Assembly: GCA_017849315.1 (NCBI GenBank)
Contig: JAFIHQ010000032.1
Span: 1-8,862 of the forward strand
DNA: 8,862 bases
Direction: 5' to 3'
From: Treponema sp.
GTDB taxonomy: Bacteria; Spirochaetota; Spirochaetia; Treponematales; Rectinemataceae
Part shown: in pieces, positions 4,942-8,862 of the stretch
Layout: the number at the start of each line of letters is the position of its first letter
Position numbering within the stretch: the stretch's first letter is position 1
Made by a program: the position numbers and the translations under genes
The notes under the pieces: model-generated
Databases searched by the model: none
Seen by the model: the letters and a program-made list of their open reading frames with translations, nothing else
What the model was told of the DNA's origin: nothing

Positions 4942-6219
4942 ATGAGCGATACCAAGAGGAAAAAACACGGACTAAAGAAGTATTGGTTAAGGACAAGAGC
5001 CAAAATTCTGACAAGGAAGGCGCAAAAAACCCCCACCTTATTGACCGGCGCTGGCAGCATAAAGTTGGTACCCTCTGAACTAAAAGTGCATAAAGCTCAA
5101 AAGCCCCTCATTGTTACCAGCCCCACCTTGTCCAGGACAGAAACCATCGCCAAACTAAAAGACATTCTTCTTCAAGCCGATATTCCCTTTGAAATTTTCG
5201 ATCGAATACTTCCAGATGTTTCGTTTGAACAGTGCGAAAATGGTGTGGCTGCAATGCGCAGCGCAGGCTGCGATGCCGTGCTTGCTGTTGGCGGCGGTTC
5301 GGTCATGGATGGGGCCAAGCTGATCAGGATGGGCAGAACCCATGGCAGGCCGCTTGCGTCGTTTGCAGGCATTGGAAAATTCAGGAACGAAGGGGCTCCA
5401 CTCATTTGCCTTCCGACAAACGCGGGCACGGGTTCTGAGGCAACTGTCATCTCGGTGGTCCGAAACGAAAAAACGCGCAAATTCGACATGGTCATAGACA
5501 CGAGACTGCCTGCAGACACTGCGATTCTGGACCCAGCCCTGACGGTAGGACTTTCTCCTGGCGTCACGGCGATAACGGCGATGGACGCTTTTGTGCACGC
5601 CATCGAGGCGTACACCAACACCTTGCACCATTCAGATTCGGACGTGCAGGCGTCCGAGGCGATCAGGCTCATTTTTGCTAATTTGCCAAAGGCTTGTGTG
5701 GATGGCTCGGACCTTGCCAGCAGAGAAGCGCTTTTGCGGGCCTCACACTTGGCAGGAAGAGCCCTCAGCCGGGGATTTGTGGGCTACATCCACGCGGTGG
5801 CACACCGGTTTGGCGAGTTCTACCGCGTGCCGCACGGGCTTGCCAATGCGATCGTCCTGCCATACTTCTTGGATCTCTATCTCGATATTTGTCCGGATAG
5901 GCTTGCGGAGCTTGCAGCGACGTCTGGGCTCTTTGTGGAGTTGCCTGAGGACGACGATCCCGGCAACGCACGGAAATTTGTCGAGGCGGTGCGGCATTTG
6001 CTGTACGACCTCGAGATTCCGGAGAAGGCAAAGTTCCTTCGGGAGGCCGATATACCGAAAATTGCGGGTGCTGCGCTTGCGGAGGTGTACCAGATGTCCT
6101 ATCCGGTGCCAATAATCCTCAGTAAGGAGGAATTAGAAGCGATCCTACGAGAGATGCTGGTGCAGACAACACAGGCGCAAACAGCGCAGGTACAGGATGT
6201 ACCTGCGCATGCAAGCTAG
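4942..6219 (+). CDS. Iron-containing alcohol dehydrogenase
   Basis: This is a group III NAD(P)-dependent, metal-dependent alcohol dehydrogenase (Fe-ADH), interconverting alcohols and aldehydes or ketones in the cytoplasm. With start ATG 4942 it has 425 aa; ATG 4897 would add 15. After a basic N-terminal stretch, the family begins at LLTGAGSIKLVPSEL (about 33-47). The nucleotide-binding GGGSVMD is at 117-123, and the PTNAGTGSEAT loop follows. The four metal ligands match those of FucO in identity and spacing: Asp215 and His219 in MDAFVHAIEAY, His284 in the HAVAH motif and His298 in PHGLANAI. The enzyme therefore looks active, but its substrate cannot be told. The last 20 residues after ILREML form a Gln/Ala/Thr-rich tail (QTTQAQTAQVQ) not typical of the family. 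The gene has its own promoter and structured leader, and overlaps the convergent protease gene by 4 bp. Confidence 0.92.
   Translation: MSDTKRKKHGLKKYWLRTRAKILTRKAQKTPTLLTGAGSIKLVPSELKVHKAQKPLIVTSPTLSRTETIAKLKDILLQADIPFEIFDRILPDVSFEQCENGVAAMRSAGCDAVLAVGGGSVMDGAKLIRMGRTHGRPLASFAGIGKFRNEGAPLICLPTNAGTGSEATVISVVRNEKTRKFDMVIDTRLPADTAILDPALTVGLSPGVTAITAMDAFVHAIEAYTNTLHHSDSDVQASEAIRLIFANLPKACVDGSDLASREALLRASHLAGRALSRGFVGYIHAVAHRFGEFYRVPHGLANAIVLPYFLDLYLDICPDRLAELAATSGLFVELPEDDDPGNARKFVEAVRHLLYDLEIPEKAKFLREADIPKIAGAALAEVYQMSYPVPIILSKEELEAILREMLVQTTQAQTAQVQDVPAHAS
6184..6208. terminator. Perfect 10-bp stem at the convergent gene junction
   Basis: GCGCAGGTAC (6184-6193) and GTACCTGCGC (6199-6208) are exact reverse complements around the 5-nt loop AGGAT. 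The stem is inside the last codons of the dehydrogenase and 8 bp short of the overlapping stop codons. Being symmetric, it forms in both transcripts. No T run follows on either strand (TGTTTG on the minus side is the nearest), so it would be a non-classical terminator or a 3'-end stabiliser. Confidence 0.4.
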
Positions 6220-8862
6220 AGAAGCTGAATCTCCTGAGCATGTTCGTGCAAGGCTGCAGGGAGCGTTTGGGCGCCGGTCTGTGAAGTGAGCAACGTGGTG
6301 ACTGCGCTGTCCCTGGCGACACGAAGAGCGCGGGCAAGGGAACGGAAATCGGACTTTGAGGCCGCCAAGAGCTCGTCGCGGTGTTCTTGCCGCTTTTCAT
6401 CGGTATAGTGGACAAGATAATTGACAAGCGATGCAAAGCCCTTTGCGTCGGGCAACATGTAGATATCGACATCGCCAATAGTTCCGATAATGCACTTGCG
6501 CAGCTCGTCTTCAGAGATTTCCACCATTTCCAGAAAGTCCGAGGCTGCGTCATAGACCTCGAGGGTGCGGCCCAGGTTGGGGTCGCGGTAGGAAGCGAAG
6601 GCAAAGACGCCGGTATTGAGGTCGTAGACTGAGGGGCAGCCGTAGGCGCCGCCCTGAACCCGGATTTTTTCCCAAAGATAAACAGTGTCCAGGTACTTTT
6701 TGACGACACGGAAGGCGCCGTTGGCTGGCGCGCCGGCCAGGCCGATGGGGTATGCGCGGCCTACGAAGTTGACCTGCGTGGGCGCGAGGAGCACTTCGGG
6801 CACGGCGCTTGGTGCGATGACGGCATTAGCGTCGGGCGCGGCGGAGTTCGGTGCTTGGCCTTGGGCTTGAACGCGGCCTGTAACTTGTGCGCGGCCTGTA
6901 ACTTGAGTTTGGGCTTGCACAAGCCCCTGCACAAACCCCTCAAGCTGTGGCCTTACGGCTTCGAAATTGGCTCTGTCCAGCGTGACGTTGTAAATCGCAT
7001 TAGAATAGTTAAGGACTACGTTGCGTACCGCTTCAAGATCGGCGAGCACGCCAGACCAATCGGTGTCGATGCGCTCGGCAAGCCCGCGAAGGAAAAAAAG
7101 CTGCTCGCAACCGCGCAGGCGCTCCGCCATTGCGTCTGCTTCCGAAAAATGGGAGCGCATCCGCGTTATCACGAGCCTGTGCCCCTCAGGGATGGCGGAA
7201 GCCTCGGCCTGAGCCTTTTCTTCCAGGACAATCTGGCGCAAGCGATCCTTGTTGTCTAATTTGGCGTGGAGCAAAACCTCTGTAAGGATCTCAAACAGCT
7301 TCTCGGTTTTCTCGGACATCGCCTTGGACCGGACGATAAACGAAGCCGACGCCTTTTTTGAGTCCCAGACGGTACCTGTGTGCACCGACGCCCCGATTCC
7401 GCCGGTATGTTTGCCAATTTCTTGCATTATAGTGATATAGTCAAACTTATCCGTGCCTGTCTCCAAGATCGCCCGGCCAAGGATGCTCACGTATGGCAGA
7501 AGCCTCGGCTCGATCGACGTAAACGGGAACGCGATGTCAAAATAGAGAATTGAACTCGTCGGAAGGTCGTGGAAAAGTCCCATACAGACCGCTGATTTCT
7601 CGCTGGCCTGCCCGGCACCGGTCGGAATCGAAAAGGCCTCACTAGGGAGCTTTGGCACCTCCTTCGGGATGTCCGCAAGGTCGAGCGAAGGGATCGTGGC
7701 AAGCGCCTCAGGGGAGTCAGGCGTTTCCTGGCGCCGATTGAGCGCTTCGACCTGGGCCTTGAGGGCCTCGATCTCGGCATCGGAAAGCTGCGCCCGGATT
7801 GCCGCAAGCTCGGCCTTTTCCTTTGCTTCGCGGCGTCTTCCCTCGTCAGCAGAGGGCAGGAGCCTCACCGTGCTGCGGAATTGATTTTTCAAGAAAAGCG
7901 AATCGATCATCGACTCAAAAAAGCGCTCACCCTTGGCGAGTTTTGCGCGCAGGTTCCGAATGGGCGCCTCAAACTCGAGCGCATCGATAGGGTTTTTGTC
8001 GTAAAGCCACTCGCCCAAAGCCTCGAACATGACGGCGAGCCCGCGTGGGAAGTTGCCGGTGTTTTTTTCGCGCAGCGCGAACTCCACGGTGTTGATGGAC
8101 GCTTCTATCGTGTCCGGATCGATGCCGTCCTTTGCAAGCTGCGTGAGCGTATCCAGAATGAGCGACTCGACCTTGTCCATGTTCTCAGGCGCCACCCCTT
8201 TGAGCCCGATGGACCAGGCTGTCTGGCGCATGCTCTCCTCGTAGCCAAAACCGGCAAGATCCTCGCCATAGCCTGAGTCGATAAGCGCCTTGCGCAAGGG
8301 CGAGGCGGGAGTCCCGACCAAAATATAGGTCAAAATGGTGAGCGCAATGGAATACTCGAGGTCGCCGTGCTCAGCAAGCCCCCAGTTGACCGCGACAAAA
8401 CCCTTGTCGTCGTTGCCATCGCAGGCCTTGTCCATGGAGATCGGCGCGGTAAAGGGCGCCTGGAGGCCTGGCATGGAATCGACATCGGCGCGCGAGAATG
8501 GCGCAAGCCAGGCGTCCATCATGCTGAGCCTTGTGTCCGGATCGTCATCGCCATAGAAGAAAATAAAGGAATTGGACGGGTGATAGTACTTCTTGTGGAA
8601 GGATACAAAAGTCTCGTAGTCGAGCTGCGGGATAACCTCAGGGTCGCCACCTGAATCGAAACCATAGGTGGTGTCCGGGAAAAGCGAGCGGCGGCACCAA
8701 TCGGCGTGCATCTCGTCCGGGTCGGAATAAGCGCCCTTCATTTCGTTATAGACAACGCCTTTGCGCGAAAGCGAGCCATCGGGCTCGACTTCGTAATGCC
8801 AGCCTTCCTGTCTGAAGATGTCTTCGCTCAAGGTCGGATAAAACACCGCGTCGAGGTACACG
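6216..8862 (-). CDS. M16C insulinase-family zinc metalloprotease, PreP-like (N-terminus cut by right edge)
   Basis: At least 881 residues of a presequence-protease-type peptidase are visible; roughly the first 90-100 residues, including the HxxEH zinc motif, lie outside. PreP-like enzymes are clam-shaped proteases that degrade short unstructured peptides. The visible part begins in the first M16 domain at VYLDAVFYP. Glu40 in VVYNEMKGAYSDPDE corresponds to the third zinc ligand of PreP. A second M16 domain is followed by the Ala/Glu-rich helical hairpin (about 345-390) ending in RRQETPDSPEALATIPSL, the mark of M16C-associated domains. The C-terminal half has YLWEKIRVQGGAYG; Arg734 and Tyr740 match the substrate carboxylate-binding pair of PreP. 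A linker at about 645-690 is enlarged by a repeat. No secretion signal can be judged. Its stop codon overlaps that of the convergent dehydrogenase. Confidence 0.93.
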   Translation of the reverse strand, partial: VYLDAVFYPTLSEDIFRQEGWHYEVEPDGSLSRKGVVYNEMKGAYSDPDEMHADWCRRSLFPDTTYGFDSGGDPEVIPQLDYETFVSFHKKYYHPSNSFIFFYGDDDPDTRLSMMDAWLAPFSRADVDSMPGLQAPFTAPISMDKACDGNDDKGFVAVNWGLAEHGDLEYSIALTILTYILVGTPASPLRKALIDSGYGEDLAGFGYEESMRQTAWSIGLKGVAPENMDKVESLILDTLTQLAKDGIDPDTIEASINTVEFALREKNTGNFPRGLAVMFEALGEWLYDKNPIDALEFEAPIRNLRAKLAKGERFFESMIDSLFLKNQFRSTVRLLPSADEGRRREAKEKAELAAIRAQLSDAEIEALKAQVEALNRRQETPDSPEALATIPSLDLADIPKEVPKLPSEAFSIPTGAGQASEKSAVCMGLFHDLPTSSILYFDIAFPFTSIEPRLLPYVSILGRAILETGTDKFDYITIMQEIGKHTGGIGASVHTGTVWDSKKASASFIVRSKAMSEKTEKLFEILTEVLLHAKLDNKDRLRQIVLEEKAQAEASAIPEGHRLVITRMRSHFSEADAMAERLRGCEQLFFLRGLAERIDTDWSGVLADLEAVRNVVLNYSNAIYNVTLDRANFEAVRPQLEGFVQGLVQAQTQVTGRAQVTGRVQAQGQAPNSAAPDANAVIAPSAVPEVLLAPTQVNFVGRAYPIGLAGAPANGAFRVVKKYLDTVYLWEKIRVQGGAYGCPSVYDLNTGVFAFASYRDPNLGRTLEVYDAASDFLEMVEISEDELRKCIIGTIGDVDIYMLPDAKGFASLVNYLVHYTDEKRQEHRDELLAASKSDFRSLARALRVARDSAVTTLLTSQTGAQTLPAALHEHAQEIQLL
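6872..6907 (-). repeat. 18-bp tandem repeat in the protease linker
   Basis: CGCGGCCTGTAACTTGTG and CGCGGCCTGTAACTTGAG stand head to tail, identical at 17 of 18 positions. On the coding (minus) strand they encode QVTGRA-QVTGRV at about residues 652-663, in a low-complexity Gln/Ala/Thr/Pro linker between the M16C-associated domain and the last M16 domain. The unit keeps the reading frame. Confidence 0.9.

Noticed and set aside
4821..5060. Minus-strand 79-codon frame with a hydrophobic stretch, like a small membrane protein
   Set aside because: It is antisense to the dehydrogenase leader and 5' end. The hydrophobicity comes from reading A-rich Lys codons backwards as Phe/Leu, and I see no convincing ribosome binding site.

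Overview
The window is 8.86 kb from a moderately GC-rich bacterium (a little above half G+C, judged by eye). It contains eight protein-coding genes, two of them cut by the window edges. I see no tRNA, rRNA, CRISPR array, insertion sequence or phage gene. A lipoprotein-type amino-acid binding protein, ferrous iron import, an iron-dependent alcohol dehydrogenase and a PreP-like M16C protease would fit a low-oxygen, possibly host-associated bacterium. A spirochaete such as a Treponema relative is my tentative guess. The sequence does not prove it.

Left arm (1-1567, minus strand): an iron-homeostasis operon reading right to left, fur - feoA - feoB, with feoB running off the left edge. Its promoter is overlapped by a near-consensus Fur box (1547-1565, 18 of 19 bases), so the operon should be autoregulated and shut off when iron is plentiful. 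feoA and feoB overlap by up to 101 nt in different frames.

Centre (1650-4656, plus strand): a purine-type phosphoribosyltransferase reads divergently from fur. Its -10 element sits so close to the ATG, with no ribosome binding site and an in-frame stop just upstream, that its mRNA is probably leaderless. A complete polar amino-acid ABC importer follows: substrate-binding lipoprotein, permease and ATPase, packed tightly as one operon behind its own promoter. A 7-bp inverted repeat brackets that promoter.

Right arm (4790-8862): an iron-containing alcohol dehydrogenase on the plus strand faces a large M16C (PreP-type) zinc protease on the minus strand. Their stop codons overlap in the tetranucleotide CTAG, and a perfect 10-bp stem lies just before the junction. 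The dehydrogenase has a leader of about 117 nt. A segment at its 5' end can pair either with a mid-leader segment or with the Shine-Dalgarno region, which is the layout of a translational RNA switch. This unassigned leader is the best candidate here for an undescribed element.

A minor theme is Gln-rich, repeat-derived sequence at dispensable places in three genes: the permease N-terminus, the dehydrogenase C-terminus and the protease inter-domain linker.
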